In this document: positions 49,916-59,429 of the stretch, piece after piece | Position numbering within the stretch: position 1 is the stretch's first letter | Layout: every line of letters begins with the position of its first letter | Source: Hymenobacter sp. BT18 | Lineage (GTDB): Bacteria; Bacteroidota; Bacteroidia; Cytophagales; Hymenobacteraceae | Length of the DNA: 64,000 bases | Direction: 5' to 3' | Assembly (NCBI RefSeq): GCF_012273015.1 | Contig: NZ_CP050954.1 | Coordinates: 4,626,583 to 4,690,582 of the forward strand | The notes under the pieces: model-generated | What the model saw: only the letters and a program-made list of their open reading frames with translations | The model's database searches: none | What the model was told of the DNA's origin: nothing | Program-made: the position numbers and the translations under genes

Positions 49916-50764
49916 TCAGGACAGCGTGATGCCGGCATTGAAGACCAAGCGCCAGAGCAGCGCCAGGAGCAGAAAAGCTCCCACAAAGCCCCAGGCAATG
50001 GTGGTTTTTCGGGGTGTAGGCACGGTATCCTGGAACAGCTCGTTGCGGCTGGAGATGCTTAGCGGGAGCAGGAAAAGGCCCATCGTCACAAACAGCAGCC
50101 CCTCGTAGGTGGTCAGGTCCGGCCACTTGAGAGCTGCCAGCAGTAGGCTGCCTACCACCCAGGGCACCAGCAAGCCGGTAAAAATGAGCTGGCCGCGGTT
50201 GGCATAGAGCATCATGGTGCGCGAGTCGTGGCTTTGCAGGAAGGCTACGGCCGCTTTGTAACCTGTAATTACCGCAATAATGCCACCCAGCACGGCTAAG
50301 GCAATGGGAAAGGCCGTGCCTCCCTCCACGAAGAGCCAGCGGGGTACATACCAAAATCCCAGCTGCGTGAATGAGCCTGCAATAAGGCCCCCCAGTACCA
50401 GGTTGAAGGCGTGCAAAGCCAGCCAGAAGTAAAAAAGCTTGAGCCGGCCTTTGCGGCCCCGCCCGTAAAACCAGAACAGCAGCCCGGCCGCAATAGCCAG
50501 CAGCAGGGACAGAAAAGGCCCCACTCCGTACACGGCAATAACGGCAATGCGCCACCACTGCCGGTCGGGAATCAGAAACTGCACGTGGCTCAGGTGCAAG
50601 GTGAGCGGAATGCCCAGGCGGTGGGCCATGGCCGCCGTGGCCAGCTGGTGCACGCCGTAGGCCAGCAGGAAGGCCAGGCCGTACAGAACAACAGAGTTAA
50701 GCGCCGTGATACTGGCTTTGCTGGATTCCGTAGGCGAGACGGTGCGGCTAAGGTCAAGGTTCAT
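49916..50764 (-). CDS. Polytopic membrane protein, unrecognised
   Basis: 282 residues with about seven predicted membrane helices (for example LYGLAFLLAYGVHQLATAAM, WRIAVIAVYGVGPFLSLLLA, IALAVLGGIIAVITGYKAAV, FVTMGLFLLPLSI). A HQLATAAMAHRL segment in the first helix resembles an M50-like zinc motif, but Glu is missing, so it is probably not an active protease. It is divergent from lepA, with 133 bp between starts. Function unknown. Confidence 0.65.
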   Translation of the reverse strand: MNLDLSRTVSPTESSKASITALNSVVLYGLAFLLAYGVHQLATAAMAHRLGIPLTLHLSHVQFLIPDRQWWRIAVIAVYGVGPFLSLLLAIAAGLLFWFYGRGRKGRLKLFYFWLALHAFNLVLGGLIAGSFTQLGFWYVPRWLFVEGGTAFPIALAVLGGIIAVITGYKAAVAFLQSHDSRTMMLYANRGQLIFTGLLVPWVVGSLLLAALKWPDLTTYEGLLFVTMGLFLLPLSISSRNELFQDTVPTPRKTTIAWGFVGAFLLLALLWRLVFNAGITLS

Positions 50765-50867
50765 AGCAGGGGAGATAGTAGATGGCTCCCCAAGTTACTT
50801 AAACCCCCGCAGGCTACCATAACCGGCGGCCAACTCCCAAAAACTAGCTTTTCCGGGCCGTTTTGCC

Positions 50868-50875
50868 TACCTTCG
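50868..50875 (+). promoter_or_regulatory. Putative lepA -7 element
   Basis: TACCTTCG, one change from TAnnTTTG, 22 bp before the lepA GTG. The same octamer precedes dapA on the other strand. Confidence 0.4.
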
Positions 50876-50897
50876 CAGCTAGAAAAAACTGCCTCTA

Positions 50898-52685
50898 GTG
50901 AAGAACATCCGCAATTTCTGCATCATCGCCCACATCGACCACGGCAAGAGTACGCTAGCCGACCGCCTGCTGGAATTCACCAGCACCGTGGCCAAGCGCG
51001 ATATGCAAGCTCAGCTGCTCGATAACATGGACCTGGAGCGGGAGCGGGGCATCACCATCAAGAGCCACGCCATCCAGATGCAGTATCAGTACAAGGGCGA
51101 GCAGTACACGCTCAACCTGATTGATACCCCCGGTCACGTCGACTTCAGCTACGAAGTATCCCGCTCCATTGCCGCCTGCGAAGGCGCCCTGCTGATTGTG
51201 GATTCCTCGCAGGGCATTGAAGCCCAAACAATTTCCAACCTCTACCTGGCCATTGGCTCCGACCTGACCATCATTCCGGTGCTCAACAAAATCGACCTGC
51301 CCCACTCCATGCCGGAGGAGGTGTCGGACGAAATTGTGGATCTGATCGGCTGCGACCGGGACGAAATCATTCATGCCTCCGGTAAGGCCGGTATTGGAAT
51401 CGAGAATATCCTTAACGCCATCTGTGAGCGGATTCCTGCGCCTCAAGGCGACCCGGAGGCCCCCCTGCAGGCGCTCATTTTTGACTCAGTTTTCAACTCT
51501 TACCGGGGTATCGAAGTTCTGTTCCGGATTAAGAACGGCACCATGCGCAAGGGCGACAAGCTCCGCTTCATGGCTACCGGCAAGGAATACGGCGCCGACG
51601 AAATCGGTATTCTGGGCCTTAACCAAGAGCCCCGCCAGGAAGTAGCGGCTGGCAACGTAGGCTACCTCATTTCGGGCATCAAGGAAGCGCGCGAAGTAAA
51701 AGTCGGCGACACCATCACGCACGTAGCGCGCCCTACGGCCGAGGCTATTCAGGGTTTCGAGGACGTGAAGCCCATGGTATTTGCCGGCATTTACCCGGTG
51801 GATACCACCGAGTACGAAGAACTGCGCTCCTGCATGGAGAAGCTGCAGCTCAACGATGCTTCTCTGGTATGGGAGCCCGAAACGTCGGTGGCCCTGGGCT
51901 TCGGCTTCCGCTGCGGCTTCCTGGGCATGCTGCACATGGAAATTGTGCAGGAGCGTCTGGAGCGCGAGTTCAATATGACGGTGATTACCACCGTGCCCTC
52001 GGTGCAGTTCCACGCCACCGGCACCAAAGACCAGCTGCTGACCATCAACGCGCCGAGCGAAATGCCCGAGCCGAACATGATCAAGCTGATTGAGGAGCCC
52101 TACATCAAGGCCCAGATCATTACGGCGGCCGATTACGTGGGGCCCATCATCACGCTGTGCATGGAAAAGCGTGGCATCATCAAGGGCCAGAGCTACCTCA
52201 CTTCGGAGCGGGTGGAAATGACGTTTGAGCTGCCGCTGTCGGAAATCGTGTTTGACTTCTTCGACAAGCTCAAAACCATTTCGCGCGGCTACGCTTCCCT
52301 CGACTACGAGCTGATTGGCTTCCGCGAGTCGGACATGGTAAAGCTGGACGTGATGCTGAACGGGGAGAAGGTCGATGCCTTGTCGGCTATTGTGCACCGC
52401 AGCAAAAGCTACGACTGGGGCCGCCGCCTTTGCGAAAAGCTGCGTGAGCTGCTGCCCCGCCAGCAATTCGAAATTGCCATTCAAGCCAGTATTGGTCAGA
52501 AAATCATTGCCCGCGAAACCGTAAAGGCCCTGCGCAAAAACGTAATTGCCAAATGCTACGGCGGCGACATCAGCCGGAAGCGCAAGCTGCTCGAAAAGCA
52601 GAAAGAGGGTAAGAAACGGATGCGTCAGGTAGGGTCCGTGGAGATTCCCCAGGAGGCCTTCCTGGCTGTATTGAAAATTGATTAG
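50898..52685 (+). CDS. lepA: Elongation factor 4 (LepA)
   Basis: 595 residues, the usual length, starting with GTG at 50898 (MKNIRNFCIIAHIDHGKST). EF4 is a ribosomal GTPase that back-translocates stalled ribosomes. GTPase motifs: AHIDHGKSTLADRLLEFT (G1), ERERGITIKSH (G2), DTPGHVDFSYEV (G3), VLNKIDLP (G4). The C-terminal LepA-specific region includes GGDISRKRKLLEKQKEGKKR, diagnostic of EF4 rather than EF-G. A terminator follows at once. Confidence 0.97.
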   Translation: MKNIRNFCIIAHIDHGKSTLADRLLEFTSTVAKRDMQAQLLDNMDLERERGITIKSHAIQMQYQYKGEQYTLNLIDTPGHVDFSYEVSRSIAACEGALLIVDSSQGIEAQTISNLYLAIGSDLTIIPVLNKIDLPHSMPEEVSDEIVDLIGCDRDEIIHASGKAGIGIENILNAICERIPAPQGDPEAPLQALIFDSVFNSYRGIEVLFRIKNGTMRKGDKLRFMATGKEYGADEIGILGLNQEPRQEVAAGNVGYLISGIKEAREVKVGDTITHVARPTAEAIQGFEDVKPMVFAGIYPVDTTEYEELRSCMEKLQLNDASLVWEPETSVALGFGFRCGFLGMLHMEIVQERLEREFNMTVITTVPSVQFHATGTKDQLLTINAPSEMPEPNMIKLIEEPYIKAQIITAADYVGPIITLCMEKRGIIKGQSYLTSERVEMTFELPLSEIVFDFFDKLKTISRGYASLDYELIGFRESDMVKLDVMLNGEKVDALSAIVHRSKSYDWGRRLCEKLRELLPRQQFEIAIQASIGQKIIARETVKALRKNVIAKCYGGDISRKRKLLEKQKEGKKRMRQVGSVEIPQEAFLAVLKID

Positions 52686-52692
52686 ATAAGTG

Positions 52693-52724
52693 AAACGCGG
52701 CTCTCGAAAGAGCCGCGTTTTTTT
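52693..52724 (+). terminator. Intrinsic terminator of lepA
   Basis: AAACGCGGCTCT pairs with AGAGCCGCGTTT (52693-52704 with 52709-52720), loop 4 nt, followed by a run of T. Confidence 0.85.
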
Positions 52725-52793
52725 TGCGCGTACCCTTTCTTTTTACCTCATACACTTCTTGACACGGCGTGCTATGATATACTTCTTCAGACC

Positions 52794-52985
52794 ATGTCCA
52801 GTAACCTCCTCAAGAACTGCACGAGCCCGGAACAGCTAGAGAAAATCATCAAAGGCCAGGAGCGCAAGTTCCGGTGGCGCGACGATTGGCCCGCTATGGA
52901 AGCCGCTTTGCAGTCCGCCGGCACCGCTGCTATTGCCGCCCACGCCAGCAAGCCCAAGCCCGAACAACCCCAGGATATAGCCTAA
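52794..52985 (+). CDS. Small hypothetical protein upstream of folD
   Basis: 63 residues from ATG 52794. Charged and helical (LLKNCTSPEQLEKIIKGQER, RWRDDWPAMEAAL), with a Lys/Pro-rich tail. No family recognised, no export signal. The stop lies 11 bp before the folD start, on the same strand, so the two are probably co-transcribed. Confidence 0.55.
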   Translation: MSSNLLKNCTSPEQLEKIIKGQERKFRWRDDWPAMEAALQSAGTAAIAAHASKPKPEQPQDIA

Positions 52986-52996
52986 CCCTCACACGC

Positions 52997-53908
52997 ATGA
53001 CCACAGCCCCCGACGCCACCACCTACCGCCTCATCGACGGCAAGCAGACCGCCGAGGCCATCAAAGAAGAAATTGCCGCCGAAGTAGCCCAGCGCAAAGC
53101 TGCTGGCCAGAAGGTGCCGCACCTGGCCGCCGTGCTGGTGGGCCACGATGGAGGCTCCGAAACTTACGTGCGCAACAAGGTGCTGGCCTGCGAGCGGGTG
53201 GGCTTCGAAAGCACCCTGCTGCGCTACGAGGACACCATCACGGAGGCCGAGCTGCTGGCGAAAGTGGCCGAGCTGAACGAAGATGATAGCATCGACGGCT
53301 TCATCGTGCAGCTGCCCCTGCCGCGCCATATTTCTTCCGAAAAGGTGATTGAAGCTATCCGCCCCGAGAAGGACGTAGACGGTTTCCACCCGATGAACAT
53401 CGGGCGGATGGTGGCCGGGCTGCCCGCCCTGCTGCCCGCTACGCCCTCGGGTATTGTGGAGCTACTGCGGCGCTACGAGCTGCCTACTGATGGCAAGCAC
53501 TGCGTGGTAATTGGGCGGAGTAATATTGTGGGTACGCCGGTTAGTATTCTGCTGGCAAAGAACTTAGAGCCCGGTAACTGCACCGTGACTTTATGCCATT
53601 CGCGTACCCAGAACCTGGCTGAAATAACCCGCACGGCGGATATTCTGGTAGCTGCCCTCGGCCGCCCGGAGTTCGTGACGGCCGACATGGTGAAACCCGG
53701 CGCCGTGATTATTGACGTGGGCACCACCCGGGTGGAGGATGCCAGCAAAAAGGCGGGCTGGGCACTCAAAGGTGACGTGAAATTCGAGGAAGTAGCTCCA
53801 TTGTCCTCGTTCATCACGCCGGTGCCAGGAGGCGTCGGGCCCATGACCATAGCCATGCTGCTGCTTAATACCCTGCGCGCCGCAAAAGGCGAGGTGTACG
53901 CCCGGTAG
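52997..53908 (+). CDS. folD: Bifunctional methylenetetrahydrofolate dehydrogenase/cyclohydrolase
   Basis: 303 residues from ATG 52997. FolD oxidises 5,10-methylene-THF to methenyl-THF and hydrolyses it to 10-formyl-THF, supplying one-carbon units for purines and formyl-Met. Motifs: the cyclohydrolase Lys in SETYVRNKVLACERVGF, the DGFIVQLPLPRHI folate loop, the NADP loop HCVVIGRSNIVGTPVSILLA, and PVPGGVGPMTIAMLL near the C-terminus. Full length, no defects seen. Confidence 0.96.
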   Translation: MTTAPDATTYRLIDGKQTAEAIKEEIAAEVAQRKAAGQKVPHLAAVLVGHDGGSETYVRNKVLACERVGFESTLLRYEDTITEAELLAKVAELNEDDSIDGFIVQLPLPRHISSEKVIEAIRPEKDVDGFHPMNIGRMVAGLPALLPATPSGIVELLRRYELPTDGKHCVVIGRSNIVGTPVSILLAKNLEPGNCTVTLCHSRTQNLAEITRTADILVAALGRPEFVTADMVKPGAVIIDVGTTRVEDASKKAGWALKGDVKFEEVAPLSSFITPVPGGVGPMTIAMLLLNTLRAAKGEVYAR

Positions 53909-53924
53909 AATCCTATTTTTCCGG

Positions 53925-54040
53925 TATCTTTGGCTTTCATTTGCCATCTGATTCCGTTACTTTTCAGGTCGGACGTCTGGGGCGGAACTATGCTACGCGG
54001 TGGCTGGTTCCGCCCCGGAAACCGGCCTTTTTGTTTTTGC
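53925..54040 (+). promoter_or_regulatory. queE leader with strong hairpin and U-rich tract
   Basis: An exact -7 box TATCTTTG at 53925-53932 lies just after folD. The RNA that would start near 53940 contains a 10-bp perfect stem GGGGCGGAAC/GTTCCGCCCC (53979-53988 with 54007-54016), a short CCGG/CCGG hairpin (54015-54025) and then a run TTTTTGTTTTT at 54028-54038. This could be a simple folD terminator or an attenuator-type regulatory leader for queE. The preQ1-I riboswitch consensus is not visible. Confidence 0.45.
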
Positions 54041-54047
54041 TTGCGTT

Positions 54048-54701
54048 TTGACTCACTTGCTTACTTCCCTGCCCGTCCTTTCTTCCCTGACCACTGCCAG
54101 CTCGGCCGCACTGCCCCTGATGGAGCAGTTTTATACTATTCAGGGTGAGGGATATAACGCCGGCCGGGCTGCTTATTTTCTGCGTCTGGGCGGCTGCGAC
54201 GTGGGCTGCGTGTGGTGCGACGTGAAAGAGTCGTGGGATGCCGGCCTGCACCCCCGGGTAGCTATTCAGGACATGGTAGCGGCGGTGTTAGCGCATCCGG
54301 GGCGCAACGTGGTCATCACCGGCGGGGAGCCACTGATGTATGACTTAACGGAGCTGACGGGTGCCTTGAAGGAAGCGGGCTGCCAGACCTGGCTCGAAAC
54401 ATCAGGTGCCTACCCACTCTCCGGTACCTGGAATTGGGTATGCGTGTCGCCTAAAAAGTTTAAAGCCCCACTGCCGGAGGTAGTAGCCCAGGCCCACGAA
54501 CTCAAGGTGGTCGTCTTTCATAAGAGCGACTTTGCCTGGGCCGAGCAGCACGCGGCTATGGCGGGGCCGCACACCCGGCTGTACCTGCAGCCGGAATGGA
54601 GTAAGGCCGCCACCATCACCCCCTTGCTTATCGATTACGTGAAGCAACATCCGCAGTGGCAGGTGTCGCTGCAAACGCATAAATACCTCGACATTCCCTA
54701 G
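54048..54701 (+). CDS. queE: 7-carboxy-7-deazaguanine synthase QueE
   Basis: About 217 residues from a TTG at 54048; later starts (ATG 54120, immediately before EQFYTIQGEG) are possible, since N-termini vary in this family. A radical SAM enzyme of queuosine synthesis that makes CDG from carboxytetrahydropterin. The [4Fe-4S] motif is GGCDVGCVWCDVK (CxxxCxxC spacing), followed by ITGGEPLMYDLTELT. The C-terminal PEWSKAATITPLLIDY fits Bacteroidota members. Other que genes are not adjacent. Confidence 0.9.
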   Translation: MTHLLTSLPVLSSLTTASSAALPLMEQFYTIQGEGYNAGRAAYFLRLGGCDVGCVWCDVKESWDAGLHPRVAIQDMVAAVLAHPGRNVVITGGEPLMYDLTELTGALKEAGCQTWLETSGAYPLSGTWNWVCVSPKKFKAPLPEVVAQAHELKVVVFHKSDFAWAEQHAAMAGPHTRLYLQPEWSKAATITPLLIDYVKQHPQWQVSLQTHKYLDIP

Positions 54702-54714
54702 CCTCCACCGTTGT

Positions 54715-56649
54715 ATGCGTCGTTTCGTCGTGGCAGTATTCCTGGGCGTGGCCTTGTTGGCCGGTCCACCTGTAGTAGCGCAGCAAAAACTGTCCTCTAC
54801 CAACACCAAAGCCCGCAACCTGTTTGATAAAGCGCAGGGGCAGGCCAAGAACCGGGAATTTGCCAAAGCCATTGAGACGCTCACCATTCTGAACGAGAAG
54901 TTTCCTTCCCTGGGAGAGCCTTTCCTGGTGAAAGGGTCTTTGCTGAAAGCCATGGGCGACACCCGCGCGGCCTTCGTAGCGTATCAGAAAGGCCTGACCC
55001 TAATCCCATTCGACCCCGCCCGTTCCCTGGATTACTTTACCCTGGGGGAACTGGCCATGAGCTTCGGGGAATACCAGGTGGCCGGCGAGAGCTACGGCCG
55101 CTTCCTAAAGTCGGCGCCCAAAGGCCACCGTAGCATTCCTAAAGCTCAGCATCAGCTGCAAAACAGCGAGTTTGCCGTGAAAGCCGTGGCCAACCCTACC
55201 GGGCCGGCCCCGCAGCGGGTGCCCGAACCGCTCAACACGTTTCGCTACCAGTATTTCCCCTCTATCACGGCCGATAACCGCTTTTTGCTGTATACGGCCC
55301 GGCCTACAGCTCAGAGCGACGAAGACCTGTACCTCAGCCGCCAAAACAAGGACGGTACGCTGGGGGCACCGCAGCCGATTTCAGCGGCCATCAACACCCA
55401 GCTGAACGAGGGCGCGGGCACCATTTCCGGGGATGGCAAAACCCTGGTTTTTGCTTCCTGCGACCGGCCCGGTTCCGTCGGCAACTGCGACCTGTATATT
55501 TCGCGCCGGACGGGCAACAACTGGAGCAAACCGCGTAACCTGGGTAAGCTCGTCAACTCCACTGCCTGGGATTCGCAGCCCTCCTTGTCAGCCGATGGCC
55601 GTACCCTGTATTTTACCTCCGACCGGCGCGGGGGGCAGGGCCTGGAGGATATTTACATGACCATGCTGCAGGCAGATGGCAACTGGAGTCCGGCCCGCAA
55701 CCTCGGCACACCCATCAATACCGCTGGCAAGGATATGGCTCCCTTCATTCATGCCAGCGGCACCACGCTCTACTATGTGACGGATGGCCTGATTGGTATG
55801 GGCGGGCTGGATGTGTATAAGTGCAGCCTGAGCGGGCAGAAGTGGTCGGAGCCGGTTAACCTGGGTTACCCGCTTAATACCAACGAAAACGAGGCCTCCC
55901 TGTTTATTGCATCCGACAACAGCCGGGGCTACTGCTCGCGCACGCGGCCGGCCGAACCCGGTATTCCGGAGCGCGACCGGCCAGTGGAGTTGTTTTCCTT
56001 TGACGTGCCCAAAACCGTCCGCTCCCGCGAAACCAGTACGTATACCCAGGGCCGGGTATTCGATGCCAACACCAAAAAACCACTCAAGGCGGATGTGCAG
56101 CTCTACGATGTGCAAACCAACGAGCTGGTGCAGTACGTCACATCCGACCCGCTGGATGGTGACTATACCGTGGTGCTCAACGAAGGCCGGCATTATGCCA
56201 TGTACGCTTCCGCCGATGGATATCTGCTCAAAAGCCTCAGCTTCGATTACAGCGACAAGCACACCTTTGACCCCCTCACGCTCGATCTGTACCTGGACCC
56301 CTTGCGGGCCGGGCGTACCATGGTGCTGAATAATCTATTTTTTGAAACGAACGAGTACAAACTCAAGCCTACTTCCCGTACCGAGCTCAACCGCCTGATC
56401 GGGTTTATGCAGCAGTACAAAGATGTGCAAGTAGAAATTGCCGGGCATACCGACGATGTAGGGGCTGAGGCTGACAATGAGAAGCTTTCCCTGAACCGGG
56501 CCCGGTCCGTGTACGAATATCTGTCGGCTAACGGGGTATCCTCTACCCGAATCCGGTTCCGGGGCTACGGTGAAAACAAGCCCCTGGTGCCCAACGACTC
56601 GGAAGCCAGTCGGCAGCAAAACCGCCGGATAGAATTCCGGATCCTTTAA
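54715..56649 (+). CDS. PorE-like T9SS protein: TPR, PD40 propeller, CRD, OmpA domain
   Basis: 644 residues. Signal peptide (VVAVFLGVALLAGPPVVAQQ). Domain order: TPR-like helices (residues about 28-150), PD40/WD40-like propeller (about 165-420; TFRYQYFPSITADNRFLLYT, SISLSADGRTLYFTSDRRGG-type strands, DMAPFIHASGTTLYYVTDG), a CarboxypepD-regulatory beta sandwich (about 440-520; YTQGRVFDANTKKPLKADV) and an OmpA peptidoglycan-binding domain (AGHTDDVGAEADNEKLSLNR near residue 585). This is the order described for PorE (PG1058) of Porphyromonas gingivalis, a T9SS component that may tie the secretion machine to the wall. Assignment rests on architecture. Confidence 0.85.
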   Translation: MRRFVVAVFLGVALLAGPPVVAQQKLSSTNTKARNLFDKAQGQAKNREFAKAIETLTILNEKFPSLGEPFLVKGSLLKAMGDTRAAFVAYQKGLTLIPFDPARSLDYFTLGELAMSFGEYQVAGESYGRFLKSAPKGHRSIPKAQHQLQNSEFAVKAVANPTGPAPQRVPEPLNTFRYQYFPSITADNRFLLYTARPTAQSDEDLYLSRQNKDGTLGAPQPISAAINTQLNEGAGTISGDGKTLVFASCDRPGSVGNCDLYISRRTGNNWSKPRNLGKLVNSTAWDSQPSLSADGRTLYFTSDRRGGQGLEDIYMTMLQADGNWSPARNLGTPINTAGKDMAPFIHASGTTLYYVTDGLIGMGGLDVYKCSLSGQKWSEPVNLGYPLNTNENEASLFIASDNSRGYCSRTRPAEPGIPERDRPVELFSFDVPKTVRSRETSTYTQGRVFDANTKKPLKADVQLYDVQTNELVQYVTSDPLDGDYTVVLNEGRHYAMYASADGYLLKSLSFDYSDKHTFDPLTLDLYLDPLRAGRTMVLNNLFFETNEYKLKPTSRTELNRLIGFMQQYKDVQVEIAGHTDDVGAEADNEKLSLNRARSVYEYLSANGVSSTRIRFRGYGENKPLVPNDSEASRQQNRRIEFRIL

Positions 56650-56667
56650 TCATTCCGCTTAAGCAGC

Positions 56668-56712
56668 AAAAGCCCAAAGCCCCGCTTTCACCAAGCGGGG
56701 CTTTGGGCTTTT
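56668..56712 (+). terminator. Strong intrinsic terminator of the PorE-like gene
   Basis: A perfect 20-bp stem (56668-56687 with 56693-56712), 5-nt loop, ending in a T-run. Confidence 0.88.
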
Positions 56713-56815
56713 TAAAGTTATAGTTCTTCTTTTTCAGGCGGTTGATAAATAGCTGATAATCAAAAATAAGGTGCTTGATGTAAAAACTACTTGATTAGAA
56801 TAGTAATATTTATTC

Positions 56816-56846
56816 TTTGTTTTATTAAAAAATAAGTTTAGCTTTG
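56816..56846 (+). promoter_or_regulatory. Perfect Bacteroidota-type promoter for the 56914 gene
   Basis: TTTG at 56816-56819, 19-bp spacer, TAGCTTTG at 56839-56846: an exact fit to TTTG-N19-TAnnTTTG. The region 56720-56900 is distinctly AT-rich. The matching -33 context ATTCTTTGT recurs upstream of the paralogue. Confidence 0.8.
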
Positions 56847-56913
56847 TTCAGCAGCATCAACGGCTGCCCTATTGGTTTCTCTTCTTCTTTTCACTCTTTC
56901 ACCTCACCTACTT

Positions 56914-57294
56914 ATGAAAAAGATTTTCCTGCTTGTGGGTATGCTGCTGGCGGTTTCTGTGGCTAGCCAGGCTTCCCAGGAAACTACCGCTACCGGCGAC
57001 AACGGTAGCGCCATTGCTGCTCGGGCTACCAAGTTGTCGCGGGCTATGGCCAGCACCATGCAGCTTGACGAAGGGCAGTACCTCAAAGTAAAGCAGTTGA
57101 ATACGCGTATGCTGGCCGAGGTTGATGATCTAAAGTCCCGCTACGCCGCCGATCCGGAAATCCTGGATCAGCGCCTGGCCGATGCGCAGCAACGCTACGA
57201 AGCGGCGCTTACCAGCCTGTTGCGCCCCCATCAACTGGCTGTGTACCAGGAAGCACAAAGCAACATGACCGCGCTTAGCATTATGGCGAATTAG
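56914..57294 (+). CDS. Small secreted helical protein (paralogue 1)
   Basis: 126 residues from ATG 56914. Signal peptide (KKIFLLVGMLLAVSVASQASQ). The mature part is helical: LSRAMASTMQLDEGQYLKVK, LNTRMLAEVDDLKSRYAAD, then a second helix LTSLLRPHQLAVYQEAQSN. This is Spy/CpxP-like in layout (periplasmic, helical, hydrophobic-charged heptads) without the LTxxQ motifs, so that comparison is only about shape. It shares the EGQY-x(2)-[VK]R/K pattern with the next gene. Strong promoter 68 bp upstream and a terminator after it. Confidence 0.75.
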   Translation: MKKIFLLVGMLLAVSVASQASQETTATGDNGSAIAARATKLSRAMASTMQLDEGQYLKVKQLNTRMLAEVDDLKSRYAADPEILDQRLADAQQRYEAALTSLLRPHQLAVYQEAQSNMTALSIMAN

Positions 57295-57315
57295 TCCTGC
57301 GGCTAAATGGTACTG

Positions 57316-57342
57316 AAAAAGGCGCCCCTGGGGCGCCTTTTT
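57316..57342 (+). terminator. Terminator of paralogue 1
   Basis: AAAAAGGCGCCC / GGGCGCCTTTTT, a perfect 12-bp stem with a 3-nt loop. Confidence 0.85.
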
Positions 57343-57379
57343 GTATTTATGATTATGCTGAAATTAAATTTGATTATTC

Positions 57380-57410
57380 TTTGTCAAGGAAACAGAAAGA
57401 CTTATCTTTG
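57380..57410 (+). promoter_or_regulatory. Perfect Bacteroidota-type promoter for the 57504 gene
   Basis: TTTG at 57380-57383, 19-bp spacer, TATCTTTG at 57403-57410. The upstream context ATTCTTTGT is the same as in the paralogue promoter, so the two genes may respond to the same sigma factor or regulator. Confidence 0.8.
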
Positions 57411-57503
57411 ATCAAGTTATACTAGGGAAATTTACATAAACGGGTTTTGTCGATTTCCCGGTTGCCATTTTTCCGTCATTCACCTTTGCACTCGATACCT
57501 GCC

Positions 57504-57881
57504 ATGACTGTACCTATACATACTCTTAGTGCTATTCTTCTATTTGCGGGCAGTTTGCTTTCGAGCTGCGCCAAATCCGCCGGTGACACCTCCATCAGTC
57601 GGCAAGCCACGTCGATCAGCCGTACCTTTGCCTCCAAAGGCCACCTCAACGAAGGGCAGTATAAGCGTGTGCGCAGCCTCAGCATCCGTATGATGCGGGA
57701 AATAGAACGAGTAAAAAGCCATAACTCCTCACCACTGCAGCAGGAGCTTCTGATTCAGGAAATTCAGGCTGGGTATGAAATGCAGCTAGCTTCAATTCTG
57801 ATGCCTGCTCAGCTGGCGCGCGTTCAGCCATACATGCCCAAACTGCTTGCCTTACATAGCAAAACGGTGGCCGTACGCTAG
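57504..57881 (+). CDS. Small lipoprotein, paralogue 2
   Basis: 125 residues from ATG 57504. Lipoprotein signal (LSAILLFAGSLLSSCAK, Cys near residue 22). Mature helix ISRTFASKGHLNEGQYKRVR, LSIRMMREIERVK and a C-terminal helix SILMPAQLARVQPYMPKLL parallel the gene at 56914 in order and length. Here the protein is lipid-anchored, whereas paralogue 1 has a plain signal peptide, so the pair may work on the two sides of one space or bind different partners. Terminator at 57900-57931. Confidence 0.75.
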   Translation: MTVPIHTLSAILLFAGSLLSSCAKSAGDTSISRQATSISRTFASKGHLNEGQYKRVRSLSIRMMREIERVKSHNSSPLQQELLIQEIQAGYEMQLASILMPAQLARVQPYMPKLLALHSKTVAVR

Positions 57882-57899
57882 GCTGACGAAACGGTAAAT

Positions 57900-57931
57900 A
57901 AAAAAGGCTACCTCTGCAGGTAGCCTTTTTT
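57900..57931. terminator. Bidirectional terminator
   Basis: AAAAAAGGCTACCT pairs with AGGTAGCCTTTTTT, 14-bp perfect stem, 4-nt loop, between the convergent paralogue 2 and gltA. Confidence 0.85.
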
Positions 57932-57941
57932 GTGGGTAGTT

Positions 57942-59228
<1,287 letters not shown>

Positions 59229-59254
59229 AAGCGTGTATTAGGGTGGATGCGGGG

Positions 59255-59262
59255 CGAAAGTA
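59255..59262 (-). promoter_or_regulatory. Putative gltA -7 element
   Basis: On the minus strand TACTTTCG, one change from TAnnTTTG, 27 bp before the gltA ATG. Confidence 0.35.
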
Positions 59263-59429
59263 AAGAATTACCGGCAGGGCGGAAAGCCCGGGTCAAGCCT
59301 GAATCTATTCAACTACCAAAAGAAGGTAGATGTTCGGGCTAATGCGCAAAATTATTCGCTATGCCGACAATTTGAAGGAAGGCCCGGATGATATACAAAA
59401 TATTCCGCGCTGAAGAGGCTGCGTGCGCC

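Noticed and set aside
52759..52780. Sigma-70 type promoter (TTGACA..TATACT) before the 63-residue gene
   Set aside because: Spacing is only about 13 bp, and Bacteroidota housekeeping promoters use a different pattern.
53979..54016. Classical preQ1-I riboswitch before queE
   Set aside because: The C-rich loop and A-rich tail of the known consensus are not visible; only a terminator or attenuator form is supported.
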